Program-made: the position numbers and the translations under genes
Notes under the pieces: generated by a model
What the model was told of the DNA's origin: nothing
The model's input: only the letters and a program-made list of their open reading frames with translations
The model's database searches: none
NCBI RefSeq assembly: GCF_017741935.1
Contig: NZ_JAGHMH010000015.1
Location: forward strand, 62,001-126,000
DNA: 64,000 bases
Direction: 5' to 3'
DNA from: Rhizobium sp. 16-449-1b
GTDB lineage: Bacteria > Pseudomonadota > Alphaproteobacteria > Rhizobiales > Rhizobiaceae
Shown here: positions 52,216 to 61,388 of the stretch, in pieces
How the letters are laid out: each line of letters starts with the position of its first letter
Position numbering within the stretch: position 1 is the first letter of the stretch

Positions 52216-52620
52216 CTAAGACTCTGCCCGGTCGTAAGTGCTCCGGCGCGCCTTGATGGTGTCCAGATTGTCGTGGACCCAGAAGTTAAATCCGTCGAGG
52301 GCGCGCAAAGCTCCATGGGCGATCTCTGTCAGTTCGTATTCGACACGCGGCGGCACTTCGGGAAAATAGTGACGTACAACAAATCCGTCGCGCTCGAGAT
52401 TTCGCAGCGTGAGCGTCAGCATGCGCTGGGTGATCTCACCGACCTCTTTTCTCAATGTCGAAAAGCGGAGCCGATGATCTTCCGCGACAGAAAGACGCCA
52501 AAGAACTGGCAGAGTCCATTTGTCACTCAGCAGGCTGCAGACCCCGTTTGACGGTATGGGTCTGAAGTGTCTGTCGTTTTCTGATCCGCGCGATGGACCG
52601 GCATCGATCTGTATATCCAA
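52216..52620 (-). CDS. HxlR-family transcriptional regulator
   Basis: A 134-residue winged-helix protein: CSLLSDKWTLPVLWRLSVAEDHRLRFSTLRKEVGEITQRMLTLTLRNLERDGFVVRHYFPEVPPRVEYELTEIAHGAL is the full HxlR domain. Family members sense aldehydes, quinones or redox state, and some use an early Cys (here C28). It is divergent from the NmrA-like gene, with about 70-100 bp between them, the usual pairing of a regulator with its target oxidoreductase. Confidence 0.92.
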   Translation of the reverse strand: MDIQIDAGPSRGSENDRHFRPIPSNGVCSLLSDKWTLPVLWRLSVAEDHRLRFSTLRKEVGEITQRMLTLTLRNLERDGFVVRHYFPEVPPRVEYELTEIAHGALRALDGFNFWVHDNLDTIKARRSTYDRAES

Positions 52621-52689
52621 GGGTATCGTCCTTGTGCCTGATGCTGAAAAATGTGCCGTCTTCCGGCAGAATTACATTCGTATATATAG

Positions 52690-53607
52690 ATGGCCCTTGT
52701 TTTAACGCGAGGGTTTCAAGTGACCAATAGCAAGCACCCCATTCTGGTTTTCGGCGCTACCGGAAGGCAAGGCGGATCTGTCGCCAAAGCCTTGTTGAAG
52801 GCGGGATGGCCTGTTCGCGCACTCGTTCCGGACTCCACCAAAGCTGCATCGCTGCAATTGCGGAATTCAGGTGTCGAGCTTGTGCAGGGTTCATTTGAAG
52901 AGACCAAAGTAGTCCGCACAGCGATGAAAGACGCTTACGGTGTCTTTAGCGTACTGCCAGCCAGCCTGGCTGCCGAAGACGAAGTCCGTCATGGTATATC
53001 GATTGCGGATATCGCTGCTGAAACCGGCGTCAACCATTTTGTTTATTCCTCAGGCGCCAGCGTGGGGAATGAACTGACAGGCGTTCCGCGTTTCGACGCC
53101 AAGCCTCGTATCGAAGCCCATATTCGACAGCTCGACATGACTACGACCATCATCCGGCCGATGATTTTCATGGAAATGCTGGTGCGACCTGGCTTCGGTC
53201 TGGATGAGGGCCGGCTGGTGTCCCTGATCCGATCCGACCATTCCATTCAGCTTACCGCCGTGGAAGACATCGGCAGGTTTGTCGCTGCCGTGCTTGCCGA
53301 CAAGTCCCGCTTTGGCGGCGCAACACTTAAGATCGCCAGCGACCGCCTGACCGGGCGCGAGCTTGCGGTCATACTCAGCGAAGCAATTGGTCGTCCGATA
53401 GCCTACGAACGGTTTCCGGAAGATGTTCTGGCTGCAAACGCTGATCTCGCCCATATGGCGGAGAGTCTGGAAGACGGGCCGCTCGCCGAGCAGGTCGATC
53501 TGGAACTCATGCGCGAAATCAACCCCGACCTGCTGACTTTCAGGTCCTGGCTTGCGCGCAGTGGGCGCAGGTCGCTCGATGCAGCTTTGTCGGTATCAGC
53601 CTCGTGA
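52690..53607 (+). CDS. NmrA-like NAD(P)-binding protein
   Basis: An atypical short-chain dehydrogenase-fold protein. GATGRQGGSVAKALLKAGWPVRALVPDSTKA is the NADP-binding N terminus, with VYSSGASVGNELTGVPRFDAK and FMEMLVRPGF later. The usual catalytic Tyr-Lys pair is not evident, so it may be a redox sensor or an enzyme of the QorB/azoreductase type. The start may be GTG 52720, ten codons in, which fits the family start better (TNSKHPILVFGATG). TATATA near 52682 is a possible -10 box. Confidence 0.85.
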   Translation: MALVLTRGFQVTNSKHPILVFGATGRQGGSVAKALLKAGWPVRALVPDSTKAASLQLRNSGVELVQGSFEETKVVRTAMKDAYGVFSVLPASLAAEDEVRHGISIADIAAETGVNHFVYSSGASVGNELTGVPRFDAKPRIEAHIRQLDMTTTIIRPMIFMEMLVRPGFGLDEGRLVSLIRSDHSIQLTAVEDIGRFVAAVLADKSRFGGATLKIASDRLTGRELAVILSEAIGRPIAYERFPEDVLAANADLAHMAESLEDGPLAEQVDLELMREINPDLLTFRSWLARSGRRSLDAALSVSAS

Positions 53608-53790
53608 AACTGCGCAAGCCTCAAGAATCGCAATCAAGCATCAACGGGGACAGGCTTGTCAGGTAGCTTGCGACCCTATTGCTGCCATTTTAGGTCGGGT
53701 GACCCGTTAGCAACACCGGCCTAGCAGGGCGGCTGTCGATGGGGTCTGCGTTTCCGGTCAATGTTCCAGTCTTCATCGGCGAAACCGCCC

Positions 53791-54705
53791 TTAGGCTTCG
53801 CGGACTTTCTGCGCAAAGCGTTCTACAACGGTGAAGGCCTCCGCGAAACTTGGCCGCGCGCCGTATACCATGTCGCCCATGAGCTTTTCGTAGTGCGCAG
53901 CGAATTCAGCATGCGTCGCCATTATCTCGAACGTCTTGAGCGTCTCAGCGCGAGGATCTGACTTGTAGTCCGGATATTTGTCCGCCCGGTCACTTTTTGA
54001 CTCGGTCACCATGGTATCCAATGCAATCGCAACTGCTGTATCAAGGTCGTACGTACCATCCATGCGTGAAATGTCATAGACATGACGGACCAGCGTATGG
54101 TCTAGCGGCTCGTGCCCGGCAAAAGCAAAACCTGCCCGGCGCCCGAGCGCGACGAACTTGTCGGCAGCCGTTTCCACCAGACGAACGCATTTAACATCGT
54201 TGGCCTCGGCCGGCCGACCGGTGGCTTCTCCGACGAATGAGGTGACCGAACACAACTCCGGGGCCGTGCAGATCGGAAATGCCGCGATTTCGATCTTGAT
54301 CTCCGGGCGTAGGACACCCTCGCCCTTGGCGATCGGCTCGTAGGGCAGGTCGTATCGCACATAAGAGCCGTTCTGGAGTACCCGCACGTGGCCCTCGACC
54401 GTGAAGCCGGCGTCTTGCAGACGTTTGCTTACCGCACGTCTCATACGCTTGAGGGACCCGCGCTCACCTGCATTTTCCCCTACGATGCGCAAGTCTATGT
54501 CTTCTGACATGCGTTCGAGCAGACGATATGCCCGGCCGAGCGCCGTCCCGCCACCGAAAGCCAACGTCAGTCCGTCGACCTCTACGTCGTGGATCGCCGC
54601 GAGGGCACGCACGACGAACCAGTCCTTTTCGACGAGGGCCGTCGAGGGCAGGGCGAAGTAGTCCTGCACCTCGAGCAGCGTCTGCAGGTCCGGCTTATCG
54701 CTCAA
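53791..54705 (-). CDS. AbiEii/AbiGii-like nucleotidyltransferase toxin
   Basis: Toxin of a type IV-like abortive-infection system. The nucleotidyltransferase motif FGGGTALGRAYRLLERMSEDIDLRI shows G-G-T-A and the D-x-D pair. KIEIAAFPICTAPELCSV and AADKFVALGRR follow as in the family. The start is set at TTG 54705, overlapping the antitoxin gene by 11 bp with GGAG 8 bases before it; the frame is open further upstream (to 54822) but that part runs over the antitoxin in another phase. 304 residues. Confidence 0.88.
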   Translation of the reverse strand: MSDKPDLQTLLEVQDYFALPSTALVEKDWFVVRALAAIHDVEVDGLTLAFGGGTALGRAYRLLERMSEDIDLRIVGENAGERGSLKRMRRAVSKRLQDAGFTVEGHVRVLQNGSYVRYDLPYEPIAKGEGVLRPEIKIEIAAFPICTAPELCSVTSFVGEATGRPAEANDVKCVRLVETAADKFVALGRRAGFAFAGHEPLDHTLVRHVYDISRMDGTYDLDTAVAIALDTMVTESKSDRADKYPDYKSDPRAETLKTFEIMATHAEFAAHYEKLMGDMVYGARPSFAEAFTVVERFAQKVREA

Positions 54706-55105
54706 CGCGAAGCTCCGTACGGCCGTCGGATAGCCGGCGGCTGAAACGTTTCCCGACCTTGACGGTAAGATTAACCGGGACCTGGGTGGACTGCCCCCTA
54801 TTATAGGCCTGGGTGCTGTCACCTTGCTCCCAAGGGACCCCGAGTTTGTTCAGGGCCTGGAGGGCAGCACCGTGAAACCCGTTTGAACTGGAGACCATAA
54901 CCCGCCCCGACAGCCGTGACCGTACGGCCCGGGCATAGACACCATAGCCCAGGCGTATGAGTGCGCCATCCTTTACCAATGCTCTCAGGGCCCGAAGAAC
55001 CTGATCGTCGCCGCTCAGGTCAGCAAAATCGCGCGGAATGAAGACGTCGGTCTTCTTCGTCCGGCTAACTCTTGTCCTGATCCGTTGCTTCAATGTCTGA
55101 TCCAT
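54695..55105 (-). CDS. AbiEi-like/DUF6088 antitoxin
   Basis: A 136-residue antitoxin from ATG 55105 (MDQTLKQRIRTRVSRTKKTDVFIPRDFADLSGDDQVLRALRALVKDGALIRLGYGVYARA). The winged HTH N-terminal part and the VMVSSSNGFHGAALQALNKLGVPWEQG segment are those of DUF6088/AbiEi proteins. It represses its own operon and neutralises the partner toxin. Two direct repeats upstream (55122-55159) are likely binding sites. Confidence 0.85.
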   Translation of the reverse strand: MDQTLKQRIRTRVSRTKKTDVFIPRDFADLSGDDQVLRALRALVKDGALIRLGYGVYARAVRSRLSGRVMVSSSNGFHGAALQALNKLGVPWEQGDSTQAYNRGQSTQVPVNLTVKVGKRFSRRLSDGRTELRVER

Positions 55106-55121
55106 GATCGGCTTCCCGTTA

Positions 55122-55159
55122 CAAAAACCCGACACTGAATATATGCAAAAACCCGACAC
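55122..55159 (-). promoter_or_regulatory. direct-repeat operator of the AbiE-like operon
   Basis: The 14-mer GTGTCGGGTTTTTG (minus strand) occurs at 55122-55135 and again at 55146-55159, exactly 24 bp apart. A TATATT -10-like box lies between them. This geometry suits a repressor bound to the promoter. Confidence 0.65.
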
Positions 55160-55597
55160 ATGGCAACCTTGTCCCATTACGTGATACTCGCTTCTGGAAA
55201 AGATGTGCCGAAGAAAACAAACAGGCAAAAGCCAGGGTACTGGCTTCGGACAAGCTTGTCGGCGAGCAACGGGACGTCTGCGATTTTCGATGCGCATCCA
55301 CGGCTGTTGCAGGCTGAACCACCATAGCATCGGTTGCGATACAACACCGTTCAAAGAACAAAAGTTTCAAGCGGTCACGCTGGCGATTGCTGAACGCTCG
55401 AATGATGGGCAAGCGGTCCATTTCCATCACGTCTTGCATCGGGACCACGAGACTGTTGATCCCCGCGCGAAACTCGACCGGCTCCTGATGGAGGTTGGCC
55501 TTGAGATCAGTGCCCGGTCCGAAAATGAGCTAACACTTCTCAAATGCACCATACGCTCAGGCGTTCGCCATATCCCAGCTGTCCTCGAGGCTCACCC
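55160..55597. other. spacer between AbiE and CBASS operons
   Basis: About 440 bp with only a poorly supported plus-strand frame (55203-55640) whose end overlaps the CBASS effector gene. No family, repeat or clear terminator recognised. Confidence 0.35.
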
Positions 55598-56719
55598 TTA
55601 CGTTCGTTCCGGAAATCTCGCAGCGCCTTCATCCGTCTGAATCACATGGGCAACATTTACCCCGGCAACAGGCATCTCGATTCCCCACGGGTATCGCCGT
55701 TCCTGGGAACGTTCAAACTGATAGACAGCGACCCTCGGTAGATTTCGCTTGTCATATCGACGAGCGAGATTGAACACGACACTGTTCTGGGCTGCCAGAA
55801 CCAGATGGACTTGCTCCACGCCTTTTGCATCGAGCTGTTTCAAGACGCCGAGGAACTGATCGGCCAGCGCTGACTGCCTCGCCTGAGACCAATGAGATGA
55901 TTGCAGGTCAGGCAATGTCATCCTGACAATCGGGCAGTTAAACGTCGTTGCGAGATCCTCGGTTTTCACCATATACGAAGCCGAGATCGCGAGAACGACT
56001 TCCCGCTGTGCCCCGACCTGTTCCAAACCGGTAATTTCAAAACGCGATGCATCGTCTTGACCGTCAAGCAGGCGCCAACGGCTTGCAACCCGATCCCAAT
56101 CCATGACGACAATATCGCCTTCGTCGTCCAGAAGCAGACCGGTCAAAAAGGTCAATGGGACGGCCGTCAGGCCGCCATAGACTGTTGTCAGGTCGCTACG
56201 TTCGTTGCCCTTCTGCGCCTGATGGACCCAGGTTTTCATTGCGGCAACAGGTGGAAGGAGATCTTCCGGCTCGACGATCATACCATCCTTGCGCTGCCGC
56301 AGATCGAGCATGTAGTCGATACGCGTGCCCGTGATGCTTTCGGGTACGGCGGATTTGAGCGATGATCCATCATCATCGCGCAAACCTCTCCCCTCGATGA
56401 CAAAGACTTTTTTTCGCGCAAGACGCTGTTGCTCCTTCGCATAACGTATCCAGGCCCACACGGCCGATCCCAGCATAAGGGTGATGCAGACGACCGTGAT
56501 GATCCAGAGAATACTATCGGGCACAGCACCTGCCGTCCCGAACTCTATCGATCCGGGCTCACCTCCGATGGTACCGGAATATTTGAAGACCCAGTTTACC
56601 CCGTGGATTGCAACCAAGACCGCAACGGCTCCGCGGAAAATCCAGCTTTCAGCATGACGGGCTCGCACGAACCACGAGACCAAAGATCGAACAACAAAAT
56701 CTAGTGTATTCCAGTTCAT
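55598..56719 (-). CDS. CBASS effector: two-TM SAVED-domain protein (Cap14-like)
   Basis: A 373-residue membrane effector. Two N-terminal helices (about 23-44 and 66-88) are followed by a SAVED cyclic-oligonucleotide sensor domain. The latter has the typical end QVHLVLAAQNSVVFNLARRYDKRNLPRVAVYQFERSQERRYPWGI. On binding the CD-NTase product such effectors are known to disrupt the inner membrane and kill the infected cell. Start at ATG 56719 (GAGGGG before it). Last gene of the CBASS operon. Confidence 0.9.
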   Translation of the reverse strand: MNWNTLDFVVRSLVSWFVRARHAESWIFRGAVAVLVAIHGVNWVFKYSGTIGGEPGSIEFGTAGAVPDSILWIITVVCITLMLGSAVWAWIRYAKEQQRLARKKVFVIEGRGLRDDDGSSLKSAVPESITGTRIDYMLDLRQRKDGMIVEPEDLLPPVAAMKTWVHQAQKGNERSDLTTVYGGLTAVPLTFLTGLLLDDEGDIVVMDWDRVASRWRLLDGQDDASRFEITGLEQVGAQREVVLAISASYMVKTEDLATTFNCPIVRMTLPDLQSSHWSQARQSALADQFLGVLKQLDAKGVEQVHLVLAAQNSVVFNLARRYDKRNLPRVAVYQFERSQERRYPWGIEMPVAGVNVAHVIQTDEGAARFPERT

Positions 56720-56730
56720 CGCGATGCCCC

Positions 56731-57192
56731 TCAATTTGCGCGCAGGTCGATCATTTCAGGCGGGAGTGCACGCCGGTGCAGGCTCGCTGATGCATTGAAA
56801 CGGCCCCAGAACCCAAGCTTCACAATCAGGAGCACGGCAAAACCGATATCTCTTTCACCATCAACCAGTTCCTGCATGGAGCGCACGTCAGTGAGGCTTG
56901 GCCGAACCGAGAAACTTGGATGGGAATGCCATTCGCCCAAGTAGTTGAATGCTTGATAATTGTGACCTGTTCGGTCGAAAAACGCATCCAGCGCATGGCG
57001 GTGATGATCAGCATCACGCACAAAGTGGGCATTGGCTCCTGACGCTTCGTCCACCGAGAAGTCTAGAACGGAGAAATGGCCGCTTGCAATCTCCTGTCCC
57101 ATGAGAATGCCGCCGATTTCACGCAATCCGGCTCGTCTCAACGGTAACTTCATGCGATCACGGATCTGCCTGGAGAGTGTGATCCTGATCAC
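56731..57192 (-). CDS. cap3: CBASS Cap3, JAMM/MPN isopeptidase
   Basis: A 153-residue zinc protease: E25 in REIGGILMG, H89 and H91 in GEWHSHP, S99 and D102 in RPSLTD complete the JAMM motif. Cap3 removes the CD-NTase from its conjugation targets and so opposes Cap2. Overlaps the Cap2 gene by 4 bp; 11 bp before the effector gene. All metal ligands present. Confidence 0.92.
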   Translation of the reverse strand: MIRITLSRQIRDRMKLPLRRAGLREIGGILMGQEIASGHFSVLDFSVDEASGANAHFVRDADHHRHALDAFFDRTGHNYQAFNYLGEWHSHPSFSVRPSLTDVRSMQELVDGERDIGFAVLLIVKLGFWGRFNASASLHRRALPPEMIDLRAN

Positions 57193-58898
57193 GCATTCAC
57201 CTTCGGAAACAGCGATGCAAGGAGCTCTTTGAGCTCTTCGGATGAAGCCAGTTCCTGGGTACCACCCCAGTCACCTTCCTGCCGAAGATCGATTGGCCAG
57301 GTATCAAAGGGCGCACGGAAAATCCATTCGGCCACCAGTCCGATCGCGTAGGCAGAGCAAGGAAAGACACTTTGCTCGCGCGTGAGAATATCCAGAATGA
57401 ACCTGGACGCATGGTTGGCAATCACGCTGACATCAGCGTCATCGGCGATCAACGGTGGGGCGTTATCTCGCTCGATCCCATAGTCCGTTTCGGTTGCGGC
57501 GATCCAGGGCACGTTATGATTATCGCACCATGCGCGGATTTGGCTGCGCGCTTCGGTAGGGATCGGATCAAACCCCGGGCGGACCCTAGCAATGATGCCG
57601 CCGATTCCGCCCGCAAAGACCTGACACCAGACCATGGGTTTGCTATGACGACGGGCAATGGCTGCAACGAGGTTGAACGCACGGGGGTCTGCCGTCGCGT
57701 CGACCAATAGGTCGGCTTGGACCAGCTCCTCCATAACGGACTCTGTCGACCCCGCACTTTCCTGCTGACCGAGTGCAATCCGCCGAACGGAAATGTCTGC
57801 GTTTGCCACCAGATTCTGCAGGCGGGCTGCAAGCGCATCGACCTTGTGTTGACCGATTGCCTGCGCATCAAGATCATTCCTGACAAGGTTTGCCTGGAAG
57901 AAGACATCGTCATCGACCAGCGTGAAATTGCTTACGCCAGATCGCGCGAGCGTGTTTGCGATTTTTGAACCCACAGAACCGCAGCCAACGATTGCGATCC
58001 GCTTTTGGGCCAAGCTGGCGTAACCCGCAGGCAGCCTTCCGGAGACGCTTGGGGCGACAATTATCTTATAGCCAAAGACACTCTGTTTGCCCTCATAGGG
58101 GTAAAGATTTAGCGCGACCCAATGGTTCTCGTTTCCAAGCAACACAAAACCATCGAATGGGTTCTTGGGAAGTTTTGCCAGCAGGTCTGGAAACTCTACC
58201 GGCATCACTTCGGCGAAATCTTTGGGGCTTAGGCGGAAGCGGTCAACATTTCGCGTTGTCCGGATAACGAACCCATTTGCGACCGAGGAGTGCGAGGGTT
58301 GCGGCGCATTCTGGGCCCACAATATCCCTCCTTCACCTACGCTCATGAGCGATGCGACCCAGGTTGGCTTGGCGAGCCGATCCCAGACGGTGATGGCTGT
58401 CGGAACATCAACGGGCAAAGCTGCAAGAACCGTCGCGGCGCTGTCGTTAAGAATGAAGCGCGTAAACTCCCCACGGGTCTCCCTGCCGATTGATGCCTGA
58501 TGCGCTGAGCGGACGATACCGGGCTCGTTTTCGCCTGGCCGCTCTCCTGACAGAAGACGATGGGCGCTTTCAACCATCATTGCGCCGGTGATCGAAGGAG
58601 CCCAGTTGTCCGGCCTGAACTCGAGGCAGAGCTCACCGCCGGGGCCGTACTGATGCCAAGAAAGGCGCCGTTCATCGCGGGGCTGCACCATTGGTGGTGT
58701 GTCGGGAAAGGTGGACGGATATGTCATGGAGAGACCAAACGTCTCTGCGCCATGTTGCACGTCGAAATCCACGATCAGATGAAGATCATCTCCCAGCCGC
58801 CAGGAGATACCCGACAACCAGCCATCGCGCTCAGACAATTGCGCGATCGCAGTTCGCTCGGCTTTCGCACGGGCAACGTCGGTAAGCCACCAGCTCAT
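57189..58898 (-). CDS. cap2: CBASS Cap2, E2-E1 fusion ligase
   Basis: A 569-residue ubiquitin-transfer-like enzyme. The N-terminal E2 domain carries C91 in GPGGELCLEFRPDNW. The C-terminal ThiF/E1 domain shows RIAIVGCGSVGSKIANTLARSGVSNFTLVDDDVF (ATP-binding) and LVDATADPRAFNLVAAIARRHSKPMVW. Cap2 conjugates the CD-NTase C terminus to a target and primes it for activity. Start 58898, overlapping the CD-NTase stop (ATGA). Confidence 0.95.
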   Translation of the reverse strand: MSWWLTDVARAKAERTAIAQLSERDGWLSGISWRLGDDLHLIVDFDVQHGAETFGLSMTYPSTFPDTPPMVQPRDERRLSWHQYGPGGELCLEFRPDNWAPSITGAMMVESAHRLLSGERPGENEPGIVRSAHQASIGRETRGEFTRFILNDSAATVLAALPVDVPTAITVWDRLAKPTWVASLMSVGEGGILWAQNAPQPSHSSVANGFVIRTTRNVDRFRLSPKDFAEVMPVEFPDLLAKLPKNPFDGFVLLGNENHWVALNLYPYEGKQSVFGYKIIVAPSVSGRLPAGYASLAQKRIAIVGCGSVGSKIANTLARSGVSNFTLVDDDVFFQANLVRNDLDAQAIGQHKVDALAARLQNLVANADISVRRIALGQQESAGSTESVMEELVQADLLVDATADPRAFNLVAAIARRHSKPMVWCQVFAGGIGGIIARVRPGFDPIPTEARSQIRAWCDNHNVPWIAATETDYGIERDNAPPLIADDADVSVIANHASRFILDILTREQSVFPCSAYAIGLVAEWIFRAPFDTWPIDLRQEGDWGGTQELASSEELKELLASLFPKVNA

Positions 58899-60115
58899 GC
58901 AAATCCCTTCGGCGTAGTGGGAACCCGAGCGGCATTTCCAAAAGACGGAATCGCTGCGACCGGCGCGATGGGAGCCACCGACGCCGCCCTCAGGAGCCCG
59001 CTGCCGCCGCCGATGCGGCGCGTGGCACGATCCGACAATGCTGCGCCCATACGGGCCGACACCGCCTCGTTCATACCCTGCAACGTCGCGGCACGGGCAG
59101 CCCGACCGAAGTCTTCCCGTGCTTGGTTGAGCCATCGAAAGAAGGCCTCGGCCTTGCGCGGGTTCTTTTCCCACTTGTCAGCAAAATTTTCGAAAGGGTC
59201 GGTCGGGTTTGGAATGATGAATTTGGACCCGTCATGCTGGATATATCGATCCATTGCGTTGAGGATGGAGAAGAGAGCGCCGGCAATGGTGTCCTCCTGA
59301 CCGTACGCGTGGCCAGACAGGGTCGTGATGATGACGGAAATAGGTTTCAAGTCGGCCTCGTGAGCGAACATATTGTCGCGATGCCGCTTCAAAATCATCA
59401 CCGCGGCTTGCAGCGGTGTGCGTACGCGGAAGTCCGGTAGTTGCTCGACGCTCGCCGTCACGCCTCGCTGGCGCAACGATTCCACCAGCTCCCGCTTCCG
59501 CCGCGCGAGGACCACGGCCATTCGTGACTTGAACCATTCCCCGTACCCCTTAGGATTGGAGCGCGGCCAATCATACGTCTTCTGCCTGTAGGTCGGGACT
59601 TCCCGGTCGGTGATGGCGATGGCAGTATCTGCCCAACGTACGTCGAAATGGGCACGCTCCAGGAGAAGTCGCTGTTCCATCCCGTTAGGAAGGGCAGGCA
59701 CGATATCCATGTGGAATTGCGCACCGTCGGCATAGGAAAGCACCCAGCAGCGTCTACCCTCTTCCACAGGCTTCGTCATGCCTTTGGCATCATGATAGGC
59801 TTTGATTTCGAAACCAAGAAGCTGTTTCAGGTCGAACTGGGTAAGGTCACCTTTCGCAAGCTTCTTGAGCTCGCAAACCGAGTCGACGTCATACTCCTCG
59901 GAATCGTTTATCGGCCGGATTGCGGTTCCGAGTCGAAACGATCCCTGCACGTGAACGGTCGGATCAAAATTGCGAACCGTGCTTTCAGGCCGATGAAACC
60001 AGTCGCCGAGAGACCTATAGCTTCTTTCCGCCTGCTCATACCGGGATTCCGGAATGGCCAGTTCCTCCGCCATCGCCTGAAGAAATCTCTCAACCTGATC
60101 GTCCGTACCCGCCAT
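58895..60115 (-). CDS. CBASS CD-NTase (cGAS/DncV-like nucleotidyltransferase)
   Basis: A 406-residue enzyme making cyclic oligonucleotides on infection. The catalytic core has G58-S59 (QGSFRLGTAI), the D76-x-D78 pair (YDVDSV) and the third acid D137 (FHMDIVPALP). The middle (PSNPKGYGEWFKSR) is typical of the group. The flexible C terminus ends GFA, the part Cap2 would conjugate. Start at 60115 with GGAG upstream; alternative 60127. Clade cannot be fixed from sequence alone, though a C/D-type enzyme is likely. Confidence 0.93.
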   Translation of the reverse strand: MAGTDDQVERFLQAMAEELAIPESRYEQAERSYRSLGDWFHRPESTVRNFDPTVHVQGSFRLGTAIRPINDSEEYDVDSVCELKKLAKGDLTQFDLKQLLGFEIKAYHDAKGMTKPVEEGRRCWVLSYADGAQFHMDIVPALPNGMEQRLLLERAHFDVRWADTAIAITDREVPTYRQKTYDWPRSNPKGYGEWFKSRMAVVLARRKRELVESLRQRGVTASVEQLPDFRVRTPLQAAVMILKRHRDNMFAHEADLKPISVIITTLSGHAYGQEDTIAGALFSILNAMDRYIQHDGSKFIIPNPTDPFENFADKWEKNPRKAEAFFRWLNQAREDFGRAARAATLQGMNEAVSARMGAALSDRATRRIGGGSGLLRAASVAPIAPVAAIPSFGNAARVPTTPKGFA

Positions 60116-60320
60116 ATCCAGCTCCATTTGTCGTCTTGTCCGCCTGCAACTCGCCATAGCGGCAGCAGTCGCGGCGCCCTATTGTCCGGTTTACAAAGGT
60201 GGGCCAAACGCCGCAGCGCTCCGGATATGGGAGTGCATTCTTCAACCTGCAAGGGAACTTGGTTTACAGATGTGAGTTATGCCCAGCGTTATGGAAACTG
60301 ACAGTTACAAGGAGGCCATC
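60116..60320. promoter_or_regulatory. divergent CBASS/regulator promoter region
   Basis: A 205-bp spacer between the CBASS operon and the XRE-ImmA gene. GGTTTACA occurs twice in direct orientation (60188-60195 and 60261-60268), candidate half-sites for the divergent regulator. Confidence 0.4.
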
Positions 60321-61385
60321 ATGATCGGAAACAAGCTTAAGGTTGCCCGATCGGCATCGGGATTCTCGTTGCGCGCTCTTGCGGATGCCATGGAGCGGAT
60401 CGTTTCGGCGCAAGCCATTGGAAAATATGAACGAAACGAGGACATGCCAAGTTCTGGAATTCTGATGGCGTTGGCCAAGGCCCTCGCCGTCTCGGAAGAA
60501 TACCTTCTCAGTGACGACGAGCTTTCGCTGGAGGGTGTAGATTTCCGAAAAAAAGTAGGAACGTCCTCCAAGGAAGTAGCAACGCTGGAGGCGCGTGCCA
60601 TCCACATGCTAGAGCGCTATCTTGCCGTTGAAGACCTGCTTCATTTGCGGAGCGTAGAGTGGGAGCAGCCACGGAGCGCGCCGCATCCAGTCACCGATGT
60701 TCGCGATGCCGAGGATGCGGCCCGATCCGTCCGCGACGATTGGGGTCTCGGCAACGATCCGATTCCACAGCTTGCAGAGTTGCTTGAAGAACGAGGAATA
60801 AAGGTTTTATCACTCGATCTCGACAGTGTGGATGGGCTCGCCGCCAAGGTTCGACGTAAGGAGCGCGAAGCTGCGCGAGTGATTGTCGTCAAGCGCAGCA
60901 CCTGGTCCGAGCGCAAAAGATTTAACCTTGCACATGAATTGGGGCACATGGTCATTGCGCCGTGCGACGGGGTTGACGAGGAAAAAGCCGCACATCGCTT
61001 CGCTGGCGCTTTCCTGATGCCGGCCGATGTTTTGCGTGCAGAGGTTGGCGCGCATCGATCGTCGATCAGCATTGGAGAGCTGGTTGCTTTGAAGAAACGT
61101 TTCGGTGTGAGCGTCCAGGCGCTTGCATACCGTTGTCAGGATCTCGGCATCATCAGTCAGGCTGCTTGCACACGACTCTTCAAGATCTTTTCAGAAAGAG
61201 GATGGCGCGATGCGCCCTATGAGGAGCCGGAAAGCTTGGCTCCTGAAGTAGAAGAGCCCAGGCGCTTCGAGCGCCTGTGCTTCCGCGCCCTAGCTGAGGG
61301 CGTTATCGGCGAAACGCGGGCTGCTGAACTGCTTGGTATTTCCGTTCGCGAACTCGACCGGAGGCTGGACCAGGTGGCGGCTTGA
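60321..61385 (+). CDS. XRE HTH-ImmA/IrrE metallopeptidase regulator
   Basis: A 354-residue fusion: XRE helix-turn-helix (about 3-62, VARSASGFSLRALADAMERIVSAQAIGKYER), linker, then an ImmA/IrrE zinc protease with HELGH at 205-209 and a downstream AHRFAGAFLMP Glu/Asp region. CBASS loci are known to be controlled by a separate repressor CapH and protease CapP (COG2856); here both activities are on one chain, divergent from the operon. It may equally be a stress regulator paired with the PIN remnant behind it. AAGGAGG sits ideally before the ATG. Confidence 0.9.
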   Translation: MIGNKLKVARSASGFSLRALADAMERIVSAQAIGKYERNEDMPSSGILMALAKALAVSEEYLLSDDELSLEGVDFRKKVGTSSKEVATLEARAIHMLERYLAVEDLLHLRSVEWEQPRSAPHPVTDVRDAEDAARSVRDDWGLGNDPIPQLAELLEERGIKVLSLDLDSVDGLAAKVRRKEREAARVIVVKRSTWSERKRFNLAHELGHMVIAPCDGVDEEKAAHRFAGAFLMPADVLRAEVGAHRSSISIGELVALKKRFGVSVQALAYRCQDLGIISQAACTRLFKIFSERGWRDAPYEEPESLAPEVEEPRRFERLCFRALAEGVIGETRAAELLGISVRELDRRLDQVAA

Positions 61386-61388
61386 ACG

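Noticed and set aside
55203..55640. plus-strand gene between AbiE and CBASS operons
   Set aside because: The frame overlaps the effector gene end, has no family resemblance and an implausible Cys/Arg-rich start.
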